Positions 7,802 through 16,639 of a stretch of DNA of 64,000 nucleotides are shown piece by piece. Each line of letters opens with the position of its first letter. Position 1 is the first letter of the stretch. The stretch spans positions 92,813-156,812 of the forward strand of contig SAQL01000016.1 in NCBI GenBank assembly GCA_004020645.1. The letters run 5' to 3'. Both the position numbers and the translations under genes were made by a program. The notes beneath the pieces are model-generated. The model did no database searches and had not been told where the DNA came from. It saw only the letters and a list, made by a program, of their open reading frames with translations. This DNA is from Mesorhizobium sp. GTDB lineage: Bacteria > Pseudomonadota > Alphaproteobacteria > Rhizobiales > Rhizobiaceae.

Positions 7802-9688
7802 CTACGACACTTCCGAGGGGCGGCGGCGGACGACGACGCCGAACTCGTCGCGCTCGCGAGCAATGCGCAGCCGCTCCTCGGCCTCGGTTGCCTCACGCTG
7901 GCGGTCCCACATCGACGCGTACAGGCCGGCCTTGCGCATCAAGGCGGCATGCGTGCCACGCTCGGCGATCTGGCCGTCCTGCAGCACGATGATCTCGTCG
8001 GCCGAAATCACCGTCGACAGCCGGTGGGCGATGACGATGGTCGTGCGGCCCTTACTGACGAGGTCGAGCGCCGCCTGGATCTCCTGTTCGGTATGGCTGT
8101 CGAGAGCCGAGGTCGCCTCGTCGAGCATGAGGATCGGCGGCGCCTTCAATATGGTGCGGGCGATCGCCACGCGCTGCTTCTCACCGCCGGACAGTTTCAG
8201 CCCGCGCTCTCCGACCATCGAACGGTAGCCGTCGGGCAGCCGCTCGATGAATGGTCCGATCTGGGCGAGTTCTGCCGCCTTGCGCACATCCTCCTCGCTG
8301 GCATCGACGCGGCCGTAGCGGATGTTGTAGGCGATGGTGTCGTTGAACAGCACGGTGTCCTGCGGCACCATGCCGATCGCCGCGCGCAGGCTCTCCTGCG
8401 TCACGTCGCGAATGTCCTGGCCATCGATCAGAATCTTGCCGCCCTGGATGTCGTAAAAGCGGAACAGGAGCCGCGAAATGGTCGACTTGCCGGCGCCCGA
8501 TGGCCCGACAATGGCAACCGTCTTGCCGGCCGGCACTTCGAAGCTGACGCCTTTCAGGATCTTGCGGTTGGGATCGTAGGAAAACTGCACGTCGCGGAAC
8601 TCGACCTTGCCGGCGCCGACGACCAGCGGCCTGGCACCCGGCTTGTCGACGATCTCCTGCGGCACATCGAGCAGATCGAACATCTGCTCGATGTCGGTCA
8701 GGCCCTGGCGGATTTCGCGATAGATGAAGCCGATGAAGTTGAGTGGCACCGAAAGCTGGATCAGCATGGCGTTGATGAAGACGAAGTCGCCAACCGTCTG
8801 CGTACCAGCCTGCACCTCCAGCGCCGAAAGGCACATGACGATAACCGTGCCGAGACCGAAGATGACGCCTTGGCCGAAGTTCAGCCAGCCCAGTGAGGTC
8901 CATATCCTGGTGGCGGCAATCTCGTAGCGCGCCATCGAACGGTCGAAGCGCTCGGCTTCCATGCTCTCGTTGTTGAAATATTTGACCGTCTCGAAATTGA
9001 GCAGCGAGTCGATCGCCTTGGTGCTGGCGTCGGTGTCGCTATCGTTCATGTCGCGGCGAATAACGATACGCCAGTCGCTCGCCCTGATGGTGAACCAGAT
9101 GTAGAGCCAGACCGTCACCGCCACCACAGCCACGTATTTCCAGCCATAGGTGACGGCGAAGATGCCGGCCGTCAGCGCGAATTCGAGGATAGTCGGCAAG
9201 GTGTTGAGCACGGTGAAGCGGACGATCGTCTCGATGCCCTTGGTGCCGCGCTCGATGATGCGCGACAGGCCGCCGGTACGGCGCTCGAGATGGAAGCGCA
9301 GCGACAGTTGATGCATGTGGATGAAAGTGCGGAAGGCGAGCTGGCGCACCGCATATTGTCCGACGCGGGCAAACAGCGCGTCGCGCAGCTGGTTGAAACC
9401 GAGCTGCACCAGCCGCACGACATTGTAGGCGATGACCAGCATGACCGGCGCCAGCAGGAAGGCCGGCAGCGGCGGCACCGACCTGGCATCCCCGGCTAGC
9501 GCATCGGTCGCCCATTTGAAGAAATAGGGGCCGGCAACCAGTGTCAGCTTGGCGACCACCAGAAGCACGGTCGCCCATACCACCCGCGCCCGGAGGTCGG
9601 CCCGGTCGGCCGGCCACATATATGGCCAAAGATTGCGCAATGTCTTGACGGTCGAACCGGACTCAGCGGAAACGGTTTTTTCGGCCAT
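7802..9688 (-). CDS. Atm1/HMT-type ABC exporter, fused permease and ATPase
   Basis: 628 residues from ATG 9688. The six-helix exporter domain takes up residues 20-340. The nucleotide-binding domain has Walker A GPSGAGKST (about 391-399), signature LSGGEKQR (about 501), Walker B ILMLDEATSALD (about 519) and the H-loop IVIAHRLST. The family exports glutathione-linked sulfur or metal conjugates (Atm1 of mitochondria and Novosphingobium). A small ArsR-type regulator is encoded 102 bp upstream on the same strand, with a degenerate palindromic repeat between them. Confidence 0.92.
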   Translation of the reverse strand: MAEKTVSAESGSTVKTLRNLWPYMWPADRADLRARVVWATVLLVVAKLTLVAGPYFFKWATDALAGDARSVPPLPAFLLAPVMLVIAYNVVRLVQLGFNQLRDALFARVGQYAVRQLAFRTFIHMHQLSLRFHLERRTGGLSRIIERGTKGIETIVRFTVLNTLPTILEFALTAGIFAVTYGWKYVAVVAVTVWLYIWFTIRASDWRIVIRRDMNDSDTDASTKAIDSLLNFETVKYFNNESMEAERFDRSMARYEIAATRIWTSLGWLNFGQGVIFGLGTVIVMCLSALEVQAGTQTVGDFVFINAMLIQLSVPLNFIGFIYREIRQGLTDIEQMFDLLDVPQEIVDKPGARPLVVGAGKVEFRDVQFSYDPNRKILKGVSFEVPAGKTVAIVGPSGAGKSTISRLLFRFYDIQGGKILIDGQDIRDVTQESLRAAIGMVPQDTVLFNDTIAYNIRYGRVDASEEDVRKAAELAQIGPFIERLPDGYRSMVGERGLKLSGGEKQRVAIARTILKAPPILMLDEATSALDSHTEQEIQAALDLVSKGRTTIVIAHRLSTVISADEIIVLQDGQIAERGTHAALMRKAGLYASMWDRQREATEAEERLRIARERDEFGVVVRRRPSEVS

Positions 9689-9728
9689 TTTTATCGCCTT
9701 TTTCTTATATCTCACTGCTTGACCGTCA

Positions 9729-9760
9729 CCTTTTCCGAAAACCGGCCTTCCACTTTTCGC
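9729..9760. repeat. partial rhizobial palindrome, degenerate copy
   Basis: CTTTTCCGAAAACCGG followed by CCACTTTTCG matches the core of the complete element at 42033-42081. Here the outer GAGCATG arms are missing or decayed. It lies between the ArsR and ABC exporter genes. Confidence 0.6.
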
Positions 9761-9790
9761 TGACGCGGGTCCTTCGATTCGGGATCATGA

Positions 9791-10117
9791 TTAGCGGCCG
9801 GAGCAGCACGAATTGACGAGTGCGGCCAGCGATGCGGAAACATCGGCGAGCGCATCGCTGTCGATTTCATAGCGCGAGCGTTGCCGGTCCGGCTCGTAGC
9901 GGACCAGCCCGGCGTCGACCAATATCTTCAGATGCTGCGAAACCGTGGACTGCGCCAAGTCGAGATGGTCGACGACCTCGCGGCAGCAGCAGGAGCGGCT
10001 GGCCGAAAGGTGCCGGAGGATCTCGATCCGCGCCGGATGCGAAAGCGCGGCGAGCTTCGCGGCGACGGACTGGCTGTCGGCGAAGCCGCAGGTCTTCTCG
10101 GTCAAGGGAGCGTTCAT
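9791..10117 (-). CDS. ArsR-family winged-helix repressor
   Basis: 108 residues with a single winged-helix domain: LAALSHPARIEILRHL, then the recognition helix region DLAQSTVSQHLKILVDAGLV and a basic wing RYEPDRQRSRYEI. Cysteines cluster in SCCCREV just before the recognition helix, the place of the alpha-3 thiol metal site in ArsR/SmtB sensors. The C-terminus ends N-S-C-C-S-G-R, adding two more thiols. This suggests response to a thiophilic metal, arsenite or oxidation. The exporter gene downstream is a plausible target, but other targets are possible. Confidence 0.88.
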   Translation of the reverse strand: MNAPLTEKTCGFADSQSVAAKLAALSHPARIEILRHLSASRSCCCREVVDHLDLAQSTVSQHLKILVDAGLVRYEPDRQRSRYEIDSDALADVSASLAALVNSCCSGR

Positions 10118-10182
10118 CGTCTATCGGCGATAAACGATGAACGAACTTTCCGCAAGAGCCCGTAAAAGAAGAAAAGGAATTT

Positions 10183-11535
10183 CTAATCAGCCTTTGTCGG
10201 GGCGGTCGTCATCTGGTCGCCCATCGCCTTGAGGTTGGCGGCTTCGCCTTCCTGCGATTTTTCCGGGACCTTGAACACCTGCCCCGGCCAGATGCGGTCT
10301 GGATTCCTGATCTGATCCTGGTTGGCGAGGTAGATGGTCGAGTAGCGCACGCCTTGGCCATAGACGCGGCGCGAGATCTGCCACAGCGTGTCGTGGCGGC
10401 GGATAATGACGGCGCCATCGGCATGCTCGAGCCGGGGCGCCACTGTCTCGGGAATTTCAGCCGAAGCGGCGGGTGCAGCAGACGCGGTGGCGTCAGCCGC
10501 CGCGGGCGGCGTGGCAGGCTTCTGCTCGGCGGGCGCCACGGCGGCGACCGACTCGCCCGGCTCGCGCTCGAACGGCACGGCGGCACGGGCAACCACCTTG
10601 ACCCCGTCGGCATCGAGTGCGTCGACATGGATGGTGTAGGTGCCGACCGGAATGATGCGCGTCGCCTCGACCAGGAAGTGGCCGTCGGGTGAGGTTTTCG
10701 CGTCGCCGAGCAAGATATCGTTGGCATAGGCGCGCACCTTGCGGCCGGGATCGGCTAGCCCGGCGACGAAGATCTTGTTGCCGTCGATCTCGATCGCTTC
10801 GACGACGATCTTTGGCCCTGCAGCTGGTGTTGCCGGTGCGACAGGCACGTCCGGAGCCGGCGCGGGGGTGGCAGCCGGTGCGCCTGGGGCCGGTGCTGCG
10901 GCAACGGGGTCTCCGGCAGCCGGAGCGGCCGCCTTGTCGCCGGCAGGGGCTCTAGGCTTTGTCTCGGGCGCCGGAACCGTGAGCAGTTCGGACGGCTTGC
11001 CGGGTTCTTCGATCATCGCCAGCACCTGGCCAGCAGGACTCTGGGGAATCGAGACGACGGCTGTCTGCGCAGAGGGGGTCACGATATTGCCGGTCATCGA
11101 ACGCAGCGCGATCGTGTAATCGCCGGGTTTCAGCGGATCGTCGAGAACGATGGCAAAGGCGCCATCGGCACCGGCGACCGTCGAGCCGAGAACCGTCGAA
11201 CCGTTGAGAATCTCGACCTTGGCGTTGGGTGCGGCATTGCCGGCGACGACGATAGAGCCCTTGATTTCGACCCGAACGATATCGAAGGTCGGCGCGATCG
11301 CATCGGCCGTGGCCGACGCTGCCGGTGCCATCGCACCTGTGGCCGGCGCGGGCGGAGGCGGTCCATCGGTCCCCGGCTCGGCCGGCTTCTCCACCGGCGG
11401 CGTCAGCGATGCCACTTCCGCCGGTGGCGCGCGATTGAGATATGGGTCGAGCGCGCCCGACACATAGGCGGTTCCCGCCGCGGCGACGGAGCCGCCGACG
11501 GCGAACAAAAGCGCCTTCAATGGATTAATCGTCAT
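10183..11535 (-). CDS. LysM-domain cell-envelope protein with Ig-like modules
   Basis: 450 residues. An N-terminal hydrophobic segment (residues 5-28) anchors or exports it. Two related beta-rich modules follow (about 85-150 and 250-315), each with a -PNAKV- or -PGRKV- strand and an -PxGxYTI- end. They are separated by long Ala/Pro-rich linkers. A C-terminal LysM domain (about 378-428) has RRHDTLWQISRRVYGQG and the NPDRIWPGQVFKVP end, so it should bind peptidoglycan. The architecture is common in rhizobial LysM proteins of unknown role, and no catalytic domain is visible. Confidence 0.88.
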   Translation of the reverse strand: MTINPLKALLFAVGGSVAAAGTAYVSGALDPYLNRAPPAEVASLTPPVEKPAEPGTDGPPPPAPATGAMAPAASATADAIAPTFDIVRVEIKGSIVVAGNAAPNAKVEILNGSTVLGSTVAGADGAFAIVLDDPLKPGDYTIALRSMTGNIVTPSAQTAVVSIPQSPAGQVLAMIEEPGKPSELLTVPAPETKPRAPAGDKAAAPAAGDPVAAAPAPGAPAATPAPAPDVPVAPATPAAGPKIVVEAIEIDGNKIFVAGLADPGRKVRAYANDILLGDAKTSPDGHFLVEATRIIPVGTYTIHVDALDADGVKVVARAAVPFEREPGESVAAVAPAEQKPATPPAAADATASAAPAASAEIPETVAPRLEHADGAVIIRRHDTLWQISRRVYGQGVRYSTIYLANQDQIRNPDRIWPGQVFKVPEKSQEGEAANLKAMGDQMTTAPTKAD

Positions 11536-11585
11536 ATTTCCCTGCCCTTAGCCACCTAATGCCGGTCTAGCCTGTTTTGCCCAAA

Positions 11586-11636
11586 CCGACAAGAAAAAGG
11601 GGCCGACAAAGAATAAGTGGGCCGACAAGAAAAAAC
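11586..11636. repeat. three-unit tandem repeat of about 17-19 bp
   Basis: Three successive units beginning CCGACAAGAAAAA, CCGACAAAGAATAA and CCGACAAGAAAAAA, each followed by a G or C run. They lie in the divergent promoter region between the LysM gene and the LOG-family gene, so they could affect spacing or regulator binding. Confidence 0.65.
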
Positions 11637-11682
11637 CCGCCCGGGCTTGACCGCGAATAAAGACCCAATCACCAATCATCTC

Positions 11683-12294
11683 ATGAACACGATTCGATCC
11701 ATCTGCGTCTATTGCGGCTCGTCTCCAGGCCGCGATGAAACTTATGCCAAGGCCGGACACCTGCTTGGGCGTTCGATCGCCAAGTCTGGCCTGCGTCTGA
11801 TCTATGGCGGCGGCACCAGGGGCATCATGGGAGCCGTTGCCGAAGGGGCGTTGCGGGCTGGCGGCAAGGTGACGGGCATCATTCCGCGCTTCCTGATCAA
11901 CAGGGAGGCCACCGAAACCGCGCTTAACCGGCTCGACGAGCTCGTGATCACCGACAACATGCACGAGCGTAAGCATACGATGTTCGAGAAATCCGACGCC
12001 TTTGTGGCGCTGCCGGGCGGCATCGGCACGGTCGAGGAGATCATCGAGATCATGACCTGGGGCCAGCTCGGCCACCATCGCAAGCCGATCGTCTTCGGCA
12101 ACGTTGGGGGATTCTGGGACCCGATGCTGGCGCTGCTCGACCATATGATGGCCGAAGGCTTCATCCACACCGCGCAGCGGGTCAAGCCGCTGGTGGTCGA
12201 TGATCCGGAAGCGATCGTCGCCGCCATCATGGTCGCCGGATCATCGGTCGACGCACCGACCGAAGGTGTGCAGTCGGTAATCGACAAGCTTTAA
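11683..12294 (+). CDS. LOG-family (TIGR00730) nucleotide 5'-monophosphate phosphoribohydrolase
   Basis: 203 residues from ATG 11683 (M-N-T-I-R-S-I-C-V-Y-C-G-S); the longer open frame adds an unsupported lead. The family signature PGGIGTVEE is at about residues 110-118, and the Rossmann-like N-terminus has VYCGSSPG and YGGGTRGIMG. Members release the base from cytokinin riboside monophosphate or similar nucleotides. In rhizobia this could mean cytokinin production or simple nucleotide salvage, and sequence alone does not decide. A repeat hairpin begins directly after its stop codon. Confidence 0.9.
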   Translation: MNTIRSICVYCGSSPGRDETYAKAGHLLGRSIAKSGLRLIYGGGTRGIMGAVAEGALRAGGKVTGIIPRFLINREATETALNRLDELVITDNMHERKHTMFEKSDAFVALPGGIGTVEEIIEIMTWGQLGHHRKPIVFGNVGGFWDPMLALLDHMMAEGFIHTAQRVKPLVVDDPEAIVAAIMVAGSSVDAPTEGVQSVIDKL

Positions 12295-12296
12295 GA

Positions 12297-12395
12297 CAGT
12301 AAGGCAGTAAGGCAGTAAGGCAGTAGGGCAGTATGTAGTGCATGCCGCGCTCATGAGGCGCTGCCCTACTGCCCTACTGCCCTACTGCCCTACTG
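12297..12395. repeat. octamer tandem arrays forming a 35-bp inverted repeat
   Basis: The left arm (12297-12331) has three AGGCAGTA units and one GGGCAGTA. The right arm (12361-12395) has four and a half units of the complementary TACTGCCC. The arms match over 35 positions with three mismatches and enclose a 29-base loop. In RNA from the minus strand the mismatches become U-G wobble pairs, so that transcript folds without a bulge. The right arm encodes the last residues and stop codon of the sugar dehydrogenase gene. It may act as a terminator or mRNA end-protector between two convergent genes. Confidence 0.85.
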
Positions 12396-13705
12396 ACCCG
12401 CCAGATGACATTGCCGACGTCGTCGGCGACGAGCAGTGCGCCGGTTCGATCGATAGCAACGTCGACCGGACGGCCCATCGCCTTGCCATCACGCCCGACG
12501 AAGCCAGCGAGCACATCTCTCGGGAGACCGCCCGGTTTACCACCGCGGAACGGCACGAAGATCACCTTGTAACCGCTGAGCACGCTCCTGTTCCACGAGC
12601 CGTGCTGGCCGACGAAGGCGCCGGAGCCGTAGGCCGGACCGAGCGACGCGCCTTTGGAGAAGGTCAGTCCCAGCGAGGCGGTGTGGGAACCCAGCGCATA
12701 ATCGGGCTTGACCGCCCTCGCCACGAGATCGGGGCGCTGCGGCTTGACGCGTTCGTCGACGTTCTGTCCGAAGTAGCTGTAGGGCCAGCCATAAAAAGCG
12801 CCCTCACGAACCGAGGTCATATAGTCCGGCACGAGATCGTCGCCGATCTCGTCACGCTCGTTCACAGCGACCCAAAGCTCGCCAGTTTCAGGGTTCCAGG
12901 AGAGCCCGTTCGGGTTGCGCAGCCCTGACGCGAAGACCCGGGTACGGCGGGTCGACCGGTCCACTTCAAGGACGGCGGCGCGGTTCTTCTCCGCGGCCAT
13001 GCCGTTTTCTCCAACGTTACTGTTGGAGCCGACGGTGACATAGAGCTTGCGTCCATCGGGACTTGCGATCACATCCTTGGTCCAATGATGATTGAGATCT
13101 CCGGCCGGTAAGTCGACGATCTTTTCCGGCGGCGTTGTGGCTCGGGTCTGGCCATTGGAGTAGGGGAAAGCGACGAGCGCGTCGGTATTCGCTACATAGA
13201 GCCTGCCTTTGGACAGCGTCATACCGAAGGGTGAATTGAGGCCTTCTGCGAACGTCCTGCGCACATCCGCAATGCCGTCGCCATTGGTGTCGCGCAGGAG
13301 CGTGATGCGGTTGGCGCTTTTGGTCGCGGCCCCGGCGCGCTTCATGGCCAGGTCCATGAAGACCTTTTTAAGGCTGAAGCCTTCGTAATGCTTGGCAGGG
13401 GCATTGGTTTCGGCAACCAGCACGTCGCCGTTTGGAAGCACGTGCAGCCAGCGCGGATGGTCGAGGCCGGTGGCAAAGGCGTTCACCGTCAGCCCCTTCG
13501 CCGGGGTCGGCATACCACCTTTCTGCCAGCCTTTCGCCTCGGCGATGTTGACAGTCGGGATCAGCGTCGGTCTTGGTTTCGGTAAAGTGGGGTTGGGGCC
13601 ATAGCCGGTTATTGCCCCCGTTTTCTGCGCCGAAAAGCCAGCGCAGCTCGCCATGACGGCTCCCAATACCGCTATGAGCATGCTTCGTGGGAAGCCGGCA
13701 TGCAT
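12374..13705 (-). CDS. PQQ-type sugar (glucose/sorbosone) dehydrogenase-like lipoprotein
   Basis: 443 residues. The N-terminus is a lipoprotein signal with VMASC as lipobox, so the mature protein is probably anchored in the periplasm. A beta-propeller follows, with family motifs DHPRWLHVLPNGDVLVAET, HWTKDVIASPDGRKLYVTVG, GLRNPNGLSWNPETGELW and NERDEIGDDLVPDY. These match the soluble PQQ glucose/sorbosone dehydrogenase family, although many members have unproven activity. The final residues S-R-A-V-G-Q and the stop are encoded by the octamer repeat array, so the C-terminus has been shaped by that repeat. Confidence 0.88.
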   Translation of the reverse strand: MHAGFPRSMLIAVLGAVMASCAGFSAQKTGAITGYGPNPTLPKPRPTLIPTVNIAEAKGWQKGGMPTPAKGLTVNAFATGLDHPRWLHVLPNGDVLVAETNAPAKHYEGFSLKKVFMDLAMKRAGAATKSANRITLLRDTNGDGIADVRRTFAEGLNSPFGMTLSKGRLYVANTDALVAFPYSNGQTRATTPPEKIVDLPAGDLNHHWTKDVIASPDGRKLYVTVGSNSNVGENGMAAEKNRAAVLEVDRSTRRTRVFASGLRNPNGLSWNPETGELWVAVNERDEIGDDLVPDYMTSVREGAFYGWPYSYFGQNVDERVKPQRPDLVARAVKPDYALGSHTASLGLTFSKGASLGPAYGSGAFVGQHGSWNRSVLSGYKVIFVPFRGGKPGGLPRDVLAGFVGRDGKAMGRPVDVAIDRTGALLVADDVGNVIWRVSRAVGQ

Positions 13706-13912
13706 CGGACGTCCTCCGCGTGGATTGCGTCGTGCTCTTTACGCAAACGCGAGTCAACGACGTATTATTCCAAACTGGCTCCAAATAACGGCGTCGGTAC
13801 GCCGCCTCGGATGACCGTCAAAACCGTCACACCAAACCGGTTCGCCCGTGCTAGTAATCACAGCCTGGTCGCCGCCGCGCGGCGGCATATTCGAGAGACT
13901 GGCGACGCGACC

Positions 13913-14915
13913 ATGACCATCACTCTCAACCCGGAAGGCGGCGATCTGTCGCCTTATCTGCCAGACGAGCACGGGTTGTTCTTCGTCTATCACTTCACCG
14001 CCGAAGGCGCGAGAACCAAAGACGCGGCCGCCACACACTGGACCTGGCGCAGCTACCAGCTTTCCGACATGCGCGCCCGCCACGAGATCGCTACCGAGCC
14101 GGCTTTGCCGCCGCCGGTGCGCGATGCCTTCCTGACGGCCGGCCATGGCTGCCATATCGACCTCGAGGGCGACTGGCTCTACGGCGATCTGCCAGACCTG
14201 CGCCACGACTATTCGGCGGAGGCGCGCGGGCTTGGCCATTTCCGCTTCGCCTTCAACGACACGATGCTGATCGGCGGCCGCAAGCAACCGCTACGGTCGG
14301 TCGACAATATCCGAAACGCGATCGACAACGGCTCGCGCAAGTTCCGCTCTCCGGCCGAACTGATCGAGGCTGTCATGGGCCAGTCGCTCGACGGCATGGC
14401 GACGGAACTCGGGAGCCTCGGCGACACGCTCGACGGCATAGAGGACCGCATCGTCTGCGACGCATGGCACAGTGAGCGGCAGGCGCTTGTCGATGCGCGC
14501 CGGCAACTGGTGGTGATCCACCGGCAGATGGCGACGCTGACCACTTTGTTCCGCCATCTCGACCATTCGCATCGCAACGATTTGCCTGATCCAATCAACG
14601 ACATGGCGGCGCGGCTTTCGCACCGCGCCCATACATTGCATCACGACGGCGAGCAATTGCAGGCGCGCGCCCGGCTCTTGCAGGACGAGCTGATGGCCAA
14701 GCTGACGACGCAGTCGAACCAACTGCTGTACATTGCTGTCGGTTATGACCGCGGTGCTGTTGCCGATGACGATCATCTCCGGCCTGTTCGGCATGAATGT
14801 CGGTGGGCTGCCGCTGGTCGACACGCCGGTGGGCTTTTGGGTGGCGTCGGCGATATCGCTGGCTGTCGCCGCGGTCGTCTATCTGTTCGTCAGGAGGCTA
14901 GGTCGGGGAGTGTAG
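13913..14915 (+). pseudogene. CorA/ZntB-family cation transporter, frameshifted
   Basis: The start is ATG 13913 (M-T-I-T-L-N-P-E-G-G). About 272 residues match the cytoplasmic domain of ZntB-type CorA proteins. At about 14731-14732 one extra base interrupts the frame just before the first transmembrane helix (CTGTAC-A-TTGCTG). In the next frame the missing end continues perfectly: LSVMTAVLLPMTIISGLFG, the G-M-N pore motif, then a second helix and RRLGRGV, ending at 14915. Without the frameshift it would be a normal protein of about 333 residues for metal transport across the inner membrane. As written, the product lacks both membrane helices. Confidence 0.85.
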
Positions 14916-14924
14916 GAGCATCGC

Positions 14925-15611
14925 TCACACTGCTGCGCGAAGATCCTCGACGACAGTGCCGGCGGCGCGCACCTCCGCTTCGTGGTTCGGCTCGCGCCAC
15001 GTCTCTGCAAGGGCTGCCGCGTACCATTCGCGCATCGCCGGCAGAGCCAGCAATCGCGTCGGATAGGTGGCAGCTGCGCCCTCGAAGGATAGTCCGTAGG
15101 ACTGAACCCTAAACGCCACCGGGGCAAAGAAGGCGTCAACGGCGGTGAAGTGGTCGCCGGCCAGGAATGGCCCACCGAAGCTGGCAAGGCCGTCGTTCCA
15201 GAGGTCACCGAGGCGGAAGAGGTCGTGCTTCAGCGCATCGGACATTGGAAATGGCTCGATGCGCACACCGCAACTCATAGGGCACGAGCCGCGCAAGGCG
15301 GTGAAGCTCGAATGCATTTCGGCGGCAGCCGAGCGCGCCCAGGCGCGTGCTTTGGCTTCGGCAGGCCAGACGCCGTGATGGCGCTCAGCCAGATATTCGG
15401 CGATGGCCAGTGAATCCCACACCGCCCAGCCATCGTCGATCAGGCACGGTACCCGACCGCTGGGCGAGAACGGCCGGTAGAGGCTCCAACTCGATCCGGT
15501 CGGGAACGGAATCAGCCGCTCCTCGAATGGAATGCCCAGCTCTCGCATCAGCGCCCATGGCCGCAGCGACCATGAGGAATAGTTCTTGTTGGCGATATGC
15601 AGGACATACAT
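14925..15611 (-). CDS. glutathione S-transferase-family protein
   Basis: 228 residues. The N-terminal thioredoxin-like domain starts YVLHIANKNYSSWSLRPW, with a Ser-rich active-site loop, and has the cis-proline region GRVPCLIDDG followed by SLAIAEYLAE. The all-alpha C-terminal domain follows to the end. It is cytosolic and probably conjugates glutathione to electrophiles. It lies 9 bp from the stop of the convergent CorA gene and 15 bp downstream of the rarD-like stop on the same strand, so it is probably the second gene of that transcript. Confidence 0.88.
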   Translation of the reverse strand: MYVLHIANKNYSSWSLRPWALMRELGIPFEERLIPFPTGSSWSLYRPFSPSGRVPCLIDDGWAVWDSLAIAEYLAERHHGVWPAEAKARAWARSAAAEMHSSFTALRGSCPMSCGVRIEPFPMSDALKHDLFRLGDLWNDGLASFGGPFLAGDHFTAVDAFFAPVAFRVQSYGLSFEGAAATYPTRLLALPAMREWYAAALAETWREPNHEAEVRAAGTVVEDLRAAV

Positions 15612-15626
15612 CGGAAACCCCTTGCT

Positions 15627-16556
15627 TTACCGCGCTGCCGTTGCGGCAGGCCGGATCTCGCGGCCACGAAACATCGACCACGAATACATCGCCAGCGCAG
15701 TCCAGATCAGGCCGAAGGCGATGGCCTGGATGCTGCCGAAGGGTTCGCCGAAGATCAGCACGGCGATCAGGAACACAATGGTCGGCGCGATATACTGCAT
15801 GATGCCGATGGTGGAGAGGCGCAACAGCTTGGCCCCGAAGGCAAACAGCAGCAGCGGTACGGCGGTGACCGGGCCGCAGCCGATCAGCAGCGCGGTATCG
15901 TTCAGGGAACTGGAGACGAAATGGTCCTGCCCGGTGACGATGAGGAAGATGAGGTAGCCGAGCGCCGGCACCGACAGCAAAAGCACTTCAAGCAGAAAAC
16001 CCTGGCTCGGACCGATCGGCAGCGTCTTGCGGAAGAAGGCGTAGGCGGCAAAGGAAAACGCCAGCACCAGCGACACCCAGGGCAGCTTGCCGGCGTCGAT
16101 CGTCAGCACCGCGACCGCGATGGCCGCCAGCATCACCGCCGCGATTTGCAGCCGGTCGAGCCGTTCACCGAGCAGCAGCGCGCCGACAACGACGCTGACA
16201 AGCGGGTTGATGTAATAGCCAAGCGCGGTCTCGATGGTACGGTCGACCGCGATCGCCCAGACATAGATGCCCCAGTTGACCGAAATCAGCGCCGCCGTCA
16301 GCGCCGCCATCGAAATGATGCGCGGCGAACGCAACGCCGCTTTGAAATCCGCCGTTCGGCCGGCCCAGATCAGAACGGCCGCCGCGATCGGCACCGACCA
16401 GACGATGCGGTGCGCGATGACTTCGGCCAGCGGCAGATGTGCGACCGCCTTCATGTAGAAGGGCAGCAGCCCCCACAGGAGATAGGCGCCCAGCGCCAGC
16501 AGAAAGCCACGCCGGGCCTTTGAGTCTGCTTCGAGCTGAATTGCTTGCGTGGTCAT
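15627..16556 (-). CDS. rarD: RarD-type EamA permease
   Basis: 309 residues with ten predicted helices. It has the RarD hallmark start GAYLLWGLLPFYMKAV and the conserved stretch NWGIYVWAI within the first EamA repeat, then YINPLVSVVVGALLLGERL. RarD proteins are linked historically to chloramphenicol sensitivity but their natural substrate is uncertain. The gene precedes the glutathione transferase gene by 15 bp on the same strand. Confidence 0.88.
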   Translation of the reverse strand: MTTQAIQLEADSKARRGFLLALGAYLLWGLLPFYMKAVAHLPLAEVIAHRIVWSVPIAAAVLIWAGRTADFKAALRSPRIISMAALTAALISVNWGIYVWAIAVDRTIETALGYYINPLVSVVVGALLLGERLDRLQIAAVMLAAIAVAVLTIDAGKLPWVSLVLAFSFAAYAFFRKTLPIGPSQGFLLEVLLLSVPALGYLIFLIVTGQDHFVSSSLNDTALLIGCGPVTAVPLLLFAFGAKLLRLSTIGIMQYIAPTIVFLIAVLIFGEPFGSIQAIAFGLIWTALAMYSWSMFRGREIRPAATAAR

Positions 16557-16639
16557 GGCCCAACGCTATGCGCCAGCCGCCGTGCCAAGACCATCGCAAA
16601 GTTCTGATGGATCAATGGACTTTCGCTGATGGTTCAATC

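Noticed and set aside
12297..12395. Possible CRISPR-like array
   Set aside because: The units are eight bases with no spacers, and the two arrays are inverted, so it is not a CRISPR.
15597..16523. 308-codon plus-strand frame over rarD
   Set aside because: Antisense to a complete permease gene. The product is Arg/Gln-rich, typical of shadow frames.
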